A stretch of 64,000 bases of DNA from a bacterium BMS3Bbin03 (lineage in GTDB: Bacteria > Zhuqueibacterota > JdFR-76 > BMS3Abin05). Location: assembly GCA_002898015.1 (NCBI GenBank), contig BDTM01000067.1, forward strand, positions 20,316-84,315. The letters are read 5' to 3'. Within the stretch, counting starts at the first letter, position 1; every line of letters starts with the position of its first letter. Below, one piece after another: positions 18,447 to 28,011 of this stretch. A program made the position numbers and the translations under genes. The notes beneath the pieces were generated by a model. It did not search any database and was not told the DNA's origin. It was given only the letters and a program-made list of their open reading frames with translations.

Positions 18447-18612
18447 ACGAATCTGATTTTATGGGAGAAACTTTAAAATTCAGGTTTCTTGAAAGTCCCG
18501 TAGGGACGCAATGTTTATAGCGAAGTGTCATATCCAATGATTTGAAGTCCCTTTAGGGACGAAATGTAATTTTTATCCTATTAATAAAATAGGCCATTCG
18601 GTTGACGCCAAT
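18447..18612. repeat. Dispersed intergenic repeat, copy 1
   Basis: About 166 bases closely match 55447-55616 in the same orientation. It contains two short hairpins, GTCCC-gta-GGGAC (18495-18507) and GTCCC-ttta-GGGAC (18547-18560, followed by GAAATG). It ends in GGTTGACGCCAATT (18600-18613). It lies in the 322-base gap between the Nudix and crotonase genes. Nothing else is seen in that gap. Confidence 0.85.
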
Positions 18613-18690
18613 TACATGTGGCGGACAGGTTTTGCTTGCTGCCCTTGTTTCTTTCGTTTGCGGCCGGGTAATTTTGCGGCTGAATCCTCA

Positions 18691-19458
18691 CTATTTTTTC
18701 CTGTTCACAAAAGCTTCGATTCTCTGTTTCCAATCGCCGGTTGTGGACAGATAAGCGAAACTGTCCGGGCTCAGCGCGGCGTACTGCTGAATTTCAGACC
18801 GCAGTTTTTGATTGAGAATTAATTTCGTCATGGTGAGCGCCTGATCTCCGCCCTGTAAGATTTCCTCCGTGTAAACCCGCACCTTTTCCATCAATTTTTC
18901 CGGCGAAGCCACTGCATTTACCAGGCCCAGTTGAAGCGCTTCTTCCGCACCCACCATTCTTGCCGTGAGCATAAGCTCTTTGCTTTTCGGCAGGCCCATC
19001 AGGGCCATCACCCGAAACGAGCAGCCGACGGGCAGAACCGCGCCGATCCGTACAGCCGGGAAGCCGATTTTTGCCTGACGGCTCATGACGCGCAAATCAC
19101 ACGCTGCCGCCAAACCGAACCCTCCGCCAAGCGCGAACCCGTTAATAGCGGCAATTGTCGGCTTCGGACAGCTCATCACGGTATCCATCATTTCATCGAC
19201 CTTCAAAGCAAACCGGCGGGCCTTCTCTGCCGTATCGAAGCGAAGCAAATCAACAAGATCGGCGCCCGTGCAAAACGACTTGGCCCCGGCGCCGGTTAAA
19301 ACGACAAGCCGCACGGACGAATCCTTTTCAACCCCGTGAAACATGTCAACAAGATCGCTCATGGTTTCCAAGCCAAAGGCATTGTGTTTTTCGGGACGAT
19401 TCATTGTGATTGTGGCAATGGGCCCGTTTTGTTCAATCAGGGTGGATTTCACAAGCAC
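18691..19458 (-). CDS. Crotonase (enoyl-CoA hydratase/isomerase) family protein
   Basis: This 255-residue crotonase fold has the CoA-binding and oxyanion-hole sequences intact: GAKSFCTGADL (residues 58-68) and INGFALGGGFGLAAACDL (105-122). Classical hydratases have two catalytic glutamates, in GGGCEL and QPEI. The matching positions here are Gly115 (GGGFGL) and Ala135 (FPAVRIG). A simple enoyl-CoA hydratase activity is therefore unlikely. An isomerase, hydrolase or decarboxylase-type crotonase is more plausible. It ends a minus-strand pair with the NagB/PIG-L gene 7 bases upstream. Confidence 0.85.
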   Translation of the reverse strand: MLVKSTLIEQNGPIATITMNRPEKHNAFGLETMSDLVDMFHGVEKDSSVRLVVLTGAGAKSFCTGADLVDLLRFDTAEKARRFALKVDEMMDTVMSCPKPTIAAINGFALGGGFGLAAACDLRVMSRQAKIGFPAVRIGAVLPVGCSFRVMALMGLPKSKELMLTARMVGAEEALQLGLVNAVASPEKLMEKVRVYTEEILQGGDQALTMTKLILNQKLRSEIQQYAALSPDSFAYLSTTGDWKQRIEAFVNRKK

Positions 19459-19465
19459 CTCACTT

Positions 19466-21832
19466 TTATTCCATCTCTTCCGTTGTTTTTCGTAATTCCA
19501 GTGAATGCCGGTAGAATTCAGGAAGGGTTAACTGTTTCAGGAATGTCAAACCCCGGGTCGCGCGCAGTCTCGGATGAGGATTCTCATAGAAATATTCATC
19601 GCCCAAAAGGGTTTTTACAGTCTGGTACTGTTCAACCATAATCTGCTGTGCCAGGCGATAAAACGGCCCGTCAAATTCGTAGCTCGGGAACGAAGCCGAC
19701 CGCTGCGATCCAAAGCAGGTGATAAAAGATTTTTCGAGAATGGCCATGGAATTCAGTGAAACCGGCACAAAAATATTGGCTTCCGAAGGGTGAAACCGGT
19801 ACCAGACGTTTCGGTAGCCCCACACGCGAATATCTTTTTTATCGGTTTTTTCTTCATAAATTTTCAGAGCTTCCGAAATGGCCTGCATGACTTTGTAGTG
19901 TGTATCCGGGCCGCTGCCTTCGGGATCGAATGCCACCGTCACCACACCGGGATGAATTTTTTCCATAATTTGTAAAATCGGAAAGACATCACGCTGAACT
20001 TTCGGCTCTTCCGTAAAAATATCGCCTTTATAAAACCCAAGGCGCAAATGCCGAACCGAAGACGTGTTGAATCCAAAGTATCCCCAAAGCACGTCGGCTT
20101 CCCATTCACGAATCATCCCTTTGAGCCGTTGGACATACGCAACATCTTTTTTGCCCGGATATTGTGTTTTAAAATAATTAATCAGCTCCCGGATACGCTC
20201 TTTTAAATTGGGCAGACTGTCTTCTTCAAACAGGAAAATCATGCTCCGCAGCAGCCGCCGGTTTTCCGCTTCATCCTTGCGCGTGCGGCTGTGGCTTGCA
20301 ATCCCATCCAGATAAAGGTAAACGTCTTCACTCCGGGCAATCTCGTTATTGGGATCGAAATAACCCTTTTTCATCAAATCACTGAAATTCGGGGAATCGA
20401 TGTGTGTTAACATTCTCTCCATTAATCCAAGCACATACGCGTTGGTCACGGCGGTAAAACCACTGGTCATGTAATTGAAAAAGTGCTTGTTTTTGGCGGT
20501 TCGCACCAGATGCACAATGTAGGGCAGGTATCCCAGCATAATATCGTCATGGTGCGGTGCCGTGTGCATAAAAACGTCGCCCTCAGGCGTAGTCAAACCG
20601 TCTTCAATTTTTTTGATGAGGACTTCTTCCACCCGTTTGGCAAGCGTTTTGGAGTCCTGTCCGGTTTTTTTAAGAATTTCGGCCGACGATCGAATGCTCA
20701 TGAAATCGCTCTTCACCAAATCCCGCAGACGCTTTTGTTTGTGCAGCGCCAAATCAATAATAATCTGTTCGACAGTCTCATCCGAAAGTATTTCCGCCTT
20801 CGACACATCCTCATATCGCCGTTCCTGCAGCAGTTTTGCCGCACCCTGTGTGATATAAAAACGGGCATTGGGCAGATCCTGAAGAACGGCAGCCGGGTAA
20901 AGGTTGTTTCTTTTCTGCTGAATGGCATCCGCCACAACCCGGGCTTTTGCCTCGCCGGCGGCAATAATGATAGCCACCACATCTTTATTAAACGAAATCG
21001 TCGAAAGCCCGATTGTGATGACAAGCCGGTTGCGTGCGACCTCTATTCCGCCTAAATCGGTTGCCGCCGCCGCCTGTGTCTCATAATTTGTGGATGTTAA
21101 GCGCGTGGTGGAATAATAGTCCGATCCCCGCACGTTAAAGGCGATATGGCCGTCCGGCCCGATACCCCCCAGGAAAAACCCAATGCCTCCGAGTGCACGA
21201 ATTTTCTTCTCATAATCCGTACAAAATTGATCCACCGCTTCGATGACGCGCTTCTGCAGGCGTTCCTGTGTGTGGCTGGCCTGCCGGGTTCGCAGGCTAA
21301 TATCCACCACATTGTTGGGAAATACATCTTCCGGGCGAATTCCCTCCGGAATGCCGATTTGAGACGTATCGATCAAGAGGGCCTTTTCGGGATCCATCCC
21401 AAACCCCTTAATGTAAAATTTATTGACGTAATAATAATAGCTGTTGTGCTGGTTCGGGTTAATGGGGTAAAACTCATCGATCTGCACAAAAACCAGACGC
21501 TTCATATCGGGGAAAACGGCCGGGTCCACACCATTCTCTGCCAGATCTTTTTGCACCTCGGGAAGATTCCAGTTTTTGAGATAATGAATCACCCATTTGA
21601 TAAAATGCTCCGGCGTCTTTCCGGTGGGCAGGGAAATCACACCGCCGGGGTTGTTTTGTACCCACTCCAGAAACCGCAAGGCCGTCAGTTTGCCCAGCAT
21701 CGGGAAATTGCTCACTTCTATGACGGGTATTTTTTCAGCGGGAGCGTACGTCAATTGCCGGCCCGAGCGTTTCCAAAAAATCTCCTCGACGCCGGACTGG
21801 CCCTGTTCTTTTACAACTTTTTTGTGCGTCAT
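19466..21832 (-). CDS. Glucosamine-6-phosphate deaminase-like protein fused to a PIG-L deacetylase domain
   Basis: This 788-residue two-domain protein has an N-terminal NagB-like domain (about 30-330) with VSLPTGKTP-type sugar-phosphate binding, the catalytic region QIDEFYPINPNQHNSYY, and FLGGIGPDGHIAFN. The C-terminal half (about 400-660) is a PIG-L/LmbE-like domain with TAPHHDDIMLGY, where the usual AHPDDE metal motif becomes HHDD. Together they could deacetylate and deaminate an amino-sugar phosphate. Similar fused proteins are known in Bacteroidota. About 120 further C-terminal residues follow, including an LNSMAILEKSFITCFGSQ segment. Confidence 0.85.
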   Translation of the reverse strand: MTHKKVVKEQGQSGVEEIFWKRSGRQLTYAPAEKIPVIEVSNFPMLGKLTALRFLEWVQNNPGGVISLPTGKTPEHFIKWVIHYLKNWNLPEVQKDLAENGVDPAVFPDMKRLVFVQIDEFYPINPNQHNSYYYYVNKFYIKGFGMDPEKALLIDTSQIGIPEGIRPEDVFPNNVVDISLRTRQASHTQERLQKRVIEAVDQFCTDYEKKIRALGGIGFFLGGIGPDGHIAFNVRGSDYYSTTRLTSTNYETQAAAATDLGGIEVARNRLVITIGLSTISFNKDVVAIIIAAGEAKARVVADAIQQKRNNLYPAAVLQDLPNARFYITQGAAKLLQERRYEDVSKAEILSDETVEQIIIDLALHKQKRLRDLVKSDFMSIRSSAEILKKTGQDSKTLAKRVEEVLIKKIEDGLTTPEGDVFMHTAPHHDDIMLGYLPYIVHLVRTAKNKHFFNYMTSGFTAVTNAYVLGLMERMLTHIDSPNFSDLMKKGYFDPNNEIARSEDVYLYLDGIASHSRTRKDEAENRRLLRSMIFLFEEDSLPNLKERIRELINYFKTQYPGKKDVAYVQRLKGMIREWEADVLWGYFGFNTSSVRHLRLGFYKGDIFTEEPKVQRDVFPILQIMEKIHPGVVTVAFDPEGSGPDTHYKVMQAISEALKIYEEKTDKKDIRVWGYRNVWYRFHPSEANIFVPVSLNSMAILEKSFITCFGSQRSASFPSYEFDGPFYRLAQQIMVEQYQTVKTLLGDEYFYENPHPRLRATRGLTFLKQLTLPEFYRHSLELRKTTEEME

Positions 21833-22060
21833 TTATTACTATTTTTTCCTTTTTTATTTTAGTCTAAAGCTATTATTTTTTCGATTGAAATGCAAGAAAA
21901 AACAATCGGCCGTCAAGCGAATCCGGGTTTATTCTCTGAAACGCCGGATTCGGCGTCATTTTTAATTTGAAAAAAACACTTGATTCCTATTGAAATTATT
22001 CTACTTTTTTTATTTCAGAATCGTATCGTTTTTAGCAAAAAGAGGTTAAGGAGGTTTTCC

Positions 22061-22717
22061 ATGCTCAATTATATCTGGCTGTTTTTAGTTGTCGTTTCAA
22101 TCATCATCGGGGGGATAAACGGCAGAATTCAGGAAGTGACCCAGGCAGCCTTTAACATGGCAAAGGTGTCTGTGGACATCTCCTTCGCGCTGATCGGCAT
22201 CATGGCCTTTTGGCTGGGAATCATGAAAATTGCCCAGGAAGGGGGGCTTGTTCGAATGCTGGCACGTGTGTTAAAGCCGGTTATGACCCGCCTTTTCCCG
22301 GACGTGCCCCCTGAACATCCGGCAATGGGGGCTATGATTCTGAACATCAGCGCAAACTGGCTGGGATTAAGCAACGCCGCCACGCCGCTTGGGTTAAAAG
22401 CAATGGAGGAACTGCAAAAACTCAACGCCAAAAAAGATACGGCCACGAACGCAATGGTGCTGTTCCTGGGCATAAACACGGCCAGCATTACACTCATTCC
22501 CGCCACAATGATCGCCGTCCGGATTCAGTTGGGATCAAAAAATCCATGGGAAATCATCGGCACAACCATTTTTGCCTCCACAATGGCCACCATTACGGCC
22601 ATTATCGCCTCCAAACTTTATGAAAGGCTTCCGTTTTTCCGGCAGAAGCCGAATGGGGGGGATCACGACAAACCGGAAAAAGGCATAAACATATCCGATT
22701 CACCGAAAAACATTTAA
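22061..22717 (+). CDS. spmA: SpmA-like nucleoside-recognition (Gate) domain membrane protein
   Basis: This 218-residue membrane protein has a Gate/nucleoside-recognition domain (GIMKIAQEGGLVRMLARVL and MGAMILNISANWLGLSNAAT). It belongs to the spore maturation protein A family, which also occurs in many non-spore-formers. The start at ATG 22061 follows AAGGAGG. A longer frame from 21980 is not supported. It pairs with spmB 13 bases downstream. Transport of a small solute is suspected for the family, and the substrate is unknown. Confidence 0.88.
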   Translation: MLNYIWLFLVVVSIIIGGINGRIQEVTQAAFNMAKVSVDISFALIGIMAFWLGIMKIAQEGGLVRMLARVLKPVMTRLFPDVPPEHPAMGAMILNISANWLGLSNAATPLGLKAMEELQKLNAKKDTATNAMVLFLGINTASITLIPATMIAVRIQLGSKNPWEIIGTTIFASTMATITAIIASKLYERLPFFRQKPNGGDHDKPEKGINISDSPKNI

Positions 22718-22730
22718 TCAGGAGGTAAAA

Positions 22731-23279
22731 GTGGGCGCTTTATTCAGAGAATTTATCACGCTTCTTTCAGACTGGGCTATCCCGGTTCTGTTATTCTTCA
22801 TCCCGGTAATAGCGTACATAAAAAAAGTCAATGTTTACGAGGTTTTTGTCGACGGCGCTAAAGAGGGTTTTGATGTGGCCATTATGATCATTCCTTATCT
22901 TGTGGCCATTCTCGTGGCCATCGGGATGTTTCGTGCTTCCGGAGCCATGGAATTATTTGTAAAATTACTTTCACCCCTCACAAATTTGATTGGGTTCCCG
23001 GCCGAGGCATTACCCGCCGCCTTAATGCGTCCTCTCTCCGGAAGCGGTACGCTGGGCATTGTGACGGAAATCATGAAAACACACGGGCCGGATTCCTTCA
23101 TTGGCCGATTTACATCTACGATTTACGGCTCGACAGAAACCACGTTTTATGTGATTGCCGTTTATTTTGGTGCTGTGGAAATCAAAAAAGTCCGGCACGC
23201 CGTTTTGGCCGGTCTAACAGCAGATGCGGTCGGCATTTTGGCGGCTCTGTTTATTTGTCGATTGGTTTTCGGACGTTAA
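22731..23279 (+). CDS. spmB: SpmB-like membrane protein
   Basis: This 182-residue partner of SpmA shares the same Gate-domain style, with VAIGMFRASGAMELFVKLLS, RPLSGSGTLGIVTE and FTSTIYGSTETTFYVIAVYF. About five membrane segments are present. The start is GTG 22731 with AGGAGG upstream. SpmA and SpmB probably form one complex. Its 3' end faces the TIM-barrel gene on the other strand. Confidence 0.88.
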   Translation: MGALFREFITLLSDWAIPVLLFFIPVIAYIKKVNVYEVFVDGAKEGFDVAIMIIPYLVAILVAIGMFRASGAMELFVKLLSPLTNLIGFPAEALPAALMRPLSGSGTLGIVTEIMKTHGPDSFIGRFTSTIYGSTETTFYVIAVYFGAVEIKKVRHAVLAGLTADAVGILAALFICRLVFGR

Positions 23280-23315
23280 GAGCGGGCGGCACAGATTGGT
23301 TTGCCTGTTCGATTT

Positions 23316-24137
23316 TCACATGAACTTTTTTAAAAATGGCAGGATGAAAAGCGCGCGCAATCGATCCCGTAAATATTTGGACCGGTTGAAGTTTTTTAAA
23401 ATCATTAAATAACTGTACACAACCGGCTGGACATCTTTTAAAGATTTTGGCAAAAGCTCAAGATTAATAATGCCGTCGTATTTATTTTTTCGAAGACGCT
23501 TCAGTAAATCTTTTACCGGCAGAATCCCGCCCTGCCCAAACGGCAGGTGAAGATCTTCCGTTTTAGAACAATCCGAAAGGTGAACGACGCGAATCTCTTT
23601 TTTAAACTCTTCGTACAATTCAAGCCAATCCGGCCGGCTTAAAAAGGCGTGAGGCCCGTCATAACACATCCCCCACAGCTTCTCGCCGAGAGCGTGCCCG
23701 GCTTCTTCATAAAACGGGCGAAATTTAAATCCATTTACTTCCTGAATATTTTCGATAATGACAGGCGGTTCCAGACGCTTCAGATTTTCGAACAAAAACG
23801 CCTTTGAAACCGGTCCTTCCACTTTTTGTATGTGATTTTCGGGCGGGTGACTGAGACAGTACTGAAAATCCAGCTCGCGCCAATGCCGATTGATATTATT
23901 AATAAGATGATTAATTCTGTCCTTCTCAGCCACACACGAAAAGTCATAGCCATCTTCCTCAACAATGGGAAGATGGATTCCCAATTTAACCTGCTTCTTC
24001 ATGCGCCGAACAGCATCCACATCATTAAAAATAGGCTCTGTCGTTTCCGCAAAACGCACGCCCATCATGCGAACAAAATTTAATAAAATGGACGGCTCGA
24101 TTCCCCTGTATTTTTCAATGGTCACTCCAACTAACAT
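23316..24137 (-). CDS. TIM-barrel sugar-phosphate isomerase/AP-endonuclease-2 family protein
   Basis: This ~273-residue protein looks like a xylose-isomerase-like TIM barrel (PF01261 type). It has a strand-end HLPIVEEDGYDFS, VIIENIQEVNGF (metal-ligand Glu), MCYDGPHAF, VVHLSDCSKTEDLHLPFGQG (His/Asp ligands) and INLELLPKS at the last strand. These positions fit a divalent-metal site. The exact reaction cannot be assigned. The ATG at 24137 was preferred over a TTG nine bases earlier, which sits too close to the AGGAAA. It is not clearly in an operon. Confidence 0.7.
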   Translation of the reverse strand: MLVGVTIEKYRGIEPSILLNFVRMMGVRFAETTEPIFNDVDAVRRMKKQVKLGIHLPIVEEDGYDFSCVAEKDRINHLINNINRHWRELDFQYCLSHPPENHIQKVEGPVSKAFLFENLKRLEPPVIIENIQEVNGFKFRPFYEEAGHALGEKLWGMCYDGPHAFLSRPDWLELYEEFKKEIRVVHLSDCSKTEDLHLPFGQGGILPVKDLLKRLRKNKYDGIINLELLPKSLKDVQPVVYSYLMILKNFNRSKYLRDRLRALFILPFLKKFM

Positions 24138-24284
24138 GCGATTCAATTTCCTATGATTGATACGTCAGCAGCCGCGAAGATTCGCGATCCAATCGTCCTA
24201 TAATTAACTAAAAATAGACTAAAAATCATGCGTTTGCAAATATTTTACCTCAATCCGGACGATTTTCTTCCCGGTTCGTGCGCC

Positions 24285-25937
24285 TTACAAATCTTCATCC
24301 CAGACAATCGAGTGCGGCAGGCTGTGAACAAATCCAAAATCCCTGTGACTGAAGGTGTTGTGTTTCCAGAAACGATCGTCCCTTTCCGGATAATCCGTGG
24401 TGAAATGCAGACCCCGGCTCTCCCGCCGGTACCGGGCCGAGCCAATAATGAGTTTTGCCACCGTGGCCAGATTTCTGAGTTCCACTAATTTCTCCGACAC
24501 TTTTGTGCGCTTATAAAAATCTTCAATTTCATTTAAAAGGAGATTCATCCGCCGTGCAGCACGTTCAAGGCGCAGGTTCGAGCGGACGATTCCCACATAA
24601 TCCCACATTACGGTTTGGATTTCCACGCGGTTGTGCGAAATCAACACCCATTCATCCGAATTGACCAGCCCTTCCTCACTCCATTCATGCAGGACTTTCG
24701 GAATCTTCGCCGTTTTGATATGCTCAACGGCATTCAGATAAGCCTGGTGCGAAAATGCCAGGCCTTCCAGAAGAGAATTCGATGCCAGCCGGTTAGCTCC
24801 GTGGACGCCCGTACAGGCCACTTCTCCGCTGGCGTAAAGCCCCGAGACGGACGTTCGTGCCTGCAAATCCGTCACCACACCGCCGCACATGTAATGCGCC
24901 GCCGGAACCACCGGAATCTGCGCCCTGGTAAGATCCAATCCGAGCGAGAGACAAAAATTATAAATATTAGGAAATCTTTCCTTCACACGTTCCGGATTCA
25001 AATGGGTCACATCCAGGAAGACGTGCGGATCGCCGCTTTTTTTCAATTCGGCATCGATGGCACGCGCCACAATATCCCGCGGCGCCAGTTCTTTCAGAGG
25101 ATGGTAATTTTTCATAAACGCGTCTCCCCGGCTGTTGCGAAGAATCCCTCCAAAACCGCGCACGGCTTCCGAAATCAAATAATAATTCGCACCGGGGAGA
25201 TGCAAAGCCGTCGGGTGGAATTGCATAAATTCAAGATTGCCCACCCAGGCACCGGCTCTGTAAGCCATGGCAATTCCGTCACCGGTCGCAATGGGCGGAT
25301 TCGTGGTGTGAAGATAAACATGCCCCGAACCGCCTGAAGCCAGCAGCACAATTTTTGCCAGAAATATATCGACGCGATTTTTATCCGCATCGAGCACGTA
25401 GACACCCCAGGCATGGGGAATTTTTGCGGCTTTTTCAGAGGTCTCCCCAAGATGATGTTCCGTGAGAATTTCAAGCGCCACATGATCTTCATAAACCGCG
25501 ATGTTGGGGTGCTCTTTCACGGCGTTTATCAAAGCCCGCTCGACTTCCCGTCCGGTGAGATCGGATACGTGGACAATGCGATTCTTAGAATGACCGCCCT
25601 CTCGTCCTAAATCCAGAGAGCCGTTTTCTTTGCGTGAAAATTGTACCCCCCAATCCATAAGTTCTTTCAGGCGCTCCGGACCGTTTTTAACGATCAATTC
25701 CACCGCATCACGATAACACAATCCGGCCCCGGCCGTTAACGTGTCCCGAATATGAAGATCGAACGAATCGTCGGGGCCGATCACCGACGCAATGCCTCCC
25801 TGGGCATAATTGGTGTTCGATTCAGCCCGCTGTTTTTTGGTCAAAACGGCAACCGTCCCCTGTTGCGCCGCCTTAAGGGCAAAGCTCAGACCGGCAATCC
25901 CGCTGCCGACGACTAAAAAGTCTGTTTCTTGAATCAT
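24285..25937 (-). CDS. nadB: L-aspartate oxidase
   Basis: This 550-residue flavoprotein oxidises L-aspartate to iminoaspartate, the first step of de novo NAD synthesis. It has the FAD Rossmann motif VVGSGIAGLSFALKA (about 9-23), the TNYAQGGIA active-site loop (about 42-50), REGGHSKNRIVH, FHPTAL (about 240) and HYMCGGV (about 350). These are typical of NadB and distinguish it from succinate dehydrogenase. nadA and nadC are not in the window. It is the last gene of the minus-strand run from the phosphoesterase at 29884, with a 63-base gap before it. Confidence 0.93.
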   Translation of the reverse strand: MIQETDFLVVGSGIAGLSFALKAAQQGTVAVLTKKQRAESNTNYAQGGIASVIGPDDSFDLHIRDTLTAGAGLCYRDAVELIVKNGPERLKELMDWGVQFSRKENGSLDLGREGGHSKNRIVHVSDLTGREVERALINAVKEHPNIAVYEDHVALEILTEHHLGETSEKAAKIPHAWGVYVLDADKNRVDIFLAKIVLLASGGSGHVYLHTTNPPIATGDGIAMAYRAGAWVGNLEFMQFHPTALHLPGANYYLISEAVRGFGGILRNSRGDAFMKNYHPLKELAPRDIVARAIDAELKKSGDPHVFLDVTHLNPERVKERFPNIYNFCLSLGLDLTRAQIPVVPAAHYMCGGVVTDLQARTSVSGLYASGEVACTGVHGANRLASNSLLEGLAFSHQAYLNAVEHIKTAKIPKVLHEWSEEGLVNSDEWVLISHNRVEIQTVMWDYVGIVRSNLRLERAARRMNLLLNEIEDFYKRTKVSEKLVELRNLATVAKLIIGSARYRRESRGLHFTTDYPERDDRFWKHNTFSHRDFGFVHSLPHSIVWDEDL

Positions 25938-26000
25938 TTTTAAACCTCTGCCACATTCAAAATCTTCTTTTTTTGAATCCCCCTGTGCCTTTCTTCGCGG

Positions 26001-27581
26001 CTAAATCGACCTGTTCTCTTTGGAAAATGTCCGAACCGGCACTCGCCAGAGCAGAATCAAGCCCACAAACATAATCAAAACCAGTGAGAAAACGGCCCCT
26101 TTGTAACGAATCACATCTCCGTAAGGTTCTAACAGAAGAACCGTCAGGCCCCAGATGATCGGGCCAATAATTGCCGCCGCCTTTCCGGAGAGCGAATACA
26201 GCCCAAAAAACTCGGCCAGCATTTCGGGAGGGACCAATTGAACCAGCAGCGGGCGCGCGGCCGTCCAGGTGGAGCCCATTAAGATACCGATGACACTGCC
26301 CACAATCCAGAAAATTGTGGTATTATTTGTGAGGATAATAACCATCAAACTGATCACCCAGCCCGAAATCACAATAATAAGCGTGGGCTTTGGGTTCAAC
26401 CGGTCGGTGATGTATCCGAACAACAGCGATCCGATGACGGCCGCCGTTGTGGTGACAATGAAGAATAAGACGATCATTTCATTCGGAAAACCCATCACTT
26501 TTACGGCGTAAACCGCCATAAAAATAATAGCCGTCTGGATGCCCTCTTCATAAAAGAATTTCGCCAGCAAAAACCGGAGCACTCCCGGATATTTTTTCGT
26601 GTCTGTGATGCCGTCGAGTACGCGGGTTACGGCCTCCTTAAGACCCACTCTCCGGTGAAACCCGGTCTTCCCCTTTTCCCGGATGAGCAAAAATGTGGGC
26701 AGCGAAAAGAGAAAAAACAAAACGGCGGTCGGAATAAACGTCCCTCGTCTCCCCAAACCGCTTTCCTGACGGGATAAAATGTACTCGCCGGGAGACGATT
26801 TTTCCCGTTTCGTAAATTGGACCTTAATAGCCCGCCGCGCGCTGTTTTTATTTTGAATGACGGTGTCTTTACTCGTGATGATCCAGGATTTCGGCTTGGA
26901 AGAGACACCCGAAACCGCCTGAAGCCGGTATCTGTAATTCGGGTTTGCCCCAACCGTGGTGTCCAGAAAACCGGAGGTGCTTTGAAAGGTGTGTGCACTA
27001 AAAATCCGGACGGTCTGCCAGTTTTTTTGAAGAATCGGAATTTCAAGGTGAAGAAAAGAAATTTCTCCCTGTGCAAAAGGCATTACCAATAGCAGCCCGA
27101 AAATGGCGCCCAGATATCCCATGGAGACACCAAATCCCGAAATACGGCCGATGGTTCTGGGGGTCGAGATTTCCGGAAGCAGCGCATTGTAAAAAACAAG
27201 TGCCCCCTGAAAAGAGTAATTTGCCACAATGAAAAACACCACGGCAAGAATGATCTGCCGGGAAGCGCTGTGTACCCAATAGCCGGTCAGGCCGATGAGC
27301 GCCGTTCCAGCCACACAGCCGATGGTAAGGGTGAACAAATAGGGAATTCGGCGCCCCACACTGTCCGAAATAGCGCCGAGGACCGGCAGCGAAAGCGCCA
27401 CCAGAAGCATCGAGGTTGAATTTCCGATGCTCACCCAGAAATCTTCGCGCGCCAGATTAACCGTGATCCAGAGCGAAAAATACATGGTCACGACATTCAT
27501 CGAAAAAACAGTGTTCGCAAAATCGTAAAGTGCCCAGGCGAAGATTTGCCGGAATGCTTTCGGCGCTTCCGGGTTTTCCAT
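26001..27581 (-). CDS. MFS transporter, UMF1/Atg22-like, with a soluble insertion
   Basis: This 526-residue transporter begins with the characteristic IFAWALYDFANTVFSMNVV and AISDSVGRRIPYLF. That places it in the UMF1 family related to the vacuolar amino-acid effluxer Atg22. The first six membrane segments end near residue 170. A hydrophilic stretch of about 110 residues (171-280) follows before membrane segment 7. It contains a beta-rich part (NPNYRYRLQAVSG) recalling an immunoglobulin or fibronectin-like fold. Ordinary family members have only a short loop there. It follows the second roadblock gene by 13 bases. Substrate unknown. Confidence 0.8.
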   Translation of the reverse strand: MENPEAPKAFRQIFAWALYDFANTVFSMNVVTMYFSLWITVNLAREDFWVSIGNSTSMLLVALSLPVLGAISDSVGRRIPYLFTLTIGCVAGTALIGLTGYWVHSASRQIILAVVFFIVANYSFQGALVFYNALLPEISTPRTIGRISGFGVSMGYLGAIFGLLLVMPFAQGEISFLHLEIPILQKNWQTVRIFSAHTFQSTSGFLDTTVGANPNYRYRLQAVSGVSSKPKSWIITSKDTVIQNKNSARRAIKVQFTKREKSSPGEYILSRQESGLGRRGTFIPTAVLFFLFSLPTFLLIREKGKTGFHRRVGLKEAVTRVLDGITDTKKYPGVLRFLLAKFFYEEGIQTAIIFMAVYAVKVMGFPNEMIVLFFIVTTTAAVIGSLLFGYITDRLNPKPTLIIVISGWVISLMVIILTNNTTIFWIVGSVIGILMGSTWTAARPLLVQLVPPEMLAEFFGLYSLSGKAAAIIGPIIWGLTVLLLEPYGDVIRYKGAVFSLVLIMFVGLILLWRVPVRTFSKENRSI

Positions 27582-27594
27582 GGAAATGGGTTCC

Positions 27595-27996
27595 CTAAAC
27601 GTTGGTCTCGACCCGGCTTAAAAATCGAATCATGCGGTTTGCGTGTGACCGGTACGTTTTTCCCGGAGGAATGACCAACACCAGCGTCACGGGCTGCTCC
27701 AAACCCCGGAAGTAGCGGATGTCAATTTTTCGCCGGTCGTCGGTAAGCAGGAGAACTTCCCGCACATGAGGCCCGGACTCATTTTCGTTCAGGACACCCA
27801 CGGCGCCGGACATCGATAAGACAATTTCCGATGCTTCATCCGCCATCACGATGCCTCTTCCGCAAAGTTCGATAATGGGTAATCCCTCTTCCGAAAACAG
27901 ATAAACGCTTTCAAAATTTCCCAGATTCATGATCTTCACAAATTCTTCTTCAATCGCCTGCTGAAAAGAACCATTGGACATTTTTTTCTTTAGCAT
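27595..27996 (-). CDS. Roadblock/LC7-like protein (second of two)
   Basis: This 133-residue protein has the alternating alpha/beta pattern of roadblock/LC7 domains: an N-terminal helix (FQQAIEEEFVKIMNLG), a strand VYLFSEEGLPIIEL, a helix rich in Ala/Ser (ADEASEIVLSMSGAVGVL), and later strands VREVLLLTDDR and VTLVLVIPPGK. It lies 15 bases after a Ras-like GTPase gene. In known systems (MglB in Myxococcus) such proteins act as the GTPase-activating partner. AAAGGA precedes the ATG. The sequence is divergent, so the fold call is moderate. Confidence 0.65.
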   Translation of the reverse strand: MLKKKMSNGSFQQAIEEEFVKIMNLGNFESVYLFSEEGLPIIELCGRGIVMADEASEIVLSMSGAVGVLNENESGPHVREVLLLTDDRRKIDIRYFRGLEQPVTLVLVIPPGKTYRSHANRMIRFLSRVETNV

Positions 27997-28011
27997 TTTG
28001 AAATCCTTTTT

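Noticed and set aside
18615..18640. Sigma-54 promoter-like TGGC...TTGC
   Set aside because: The distance between the GG and GC elements is 12 instead of 10 bases.
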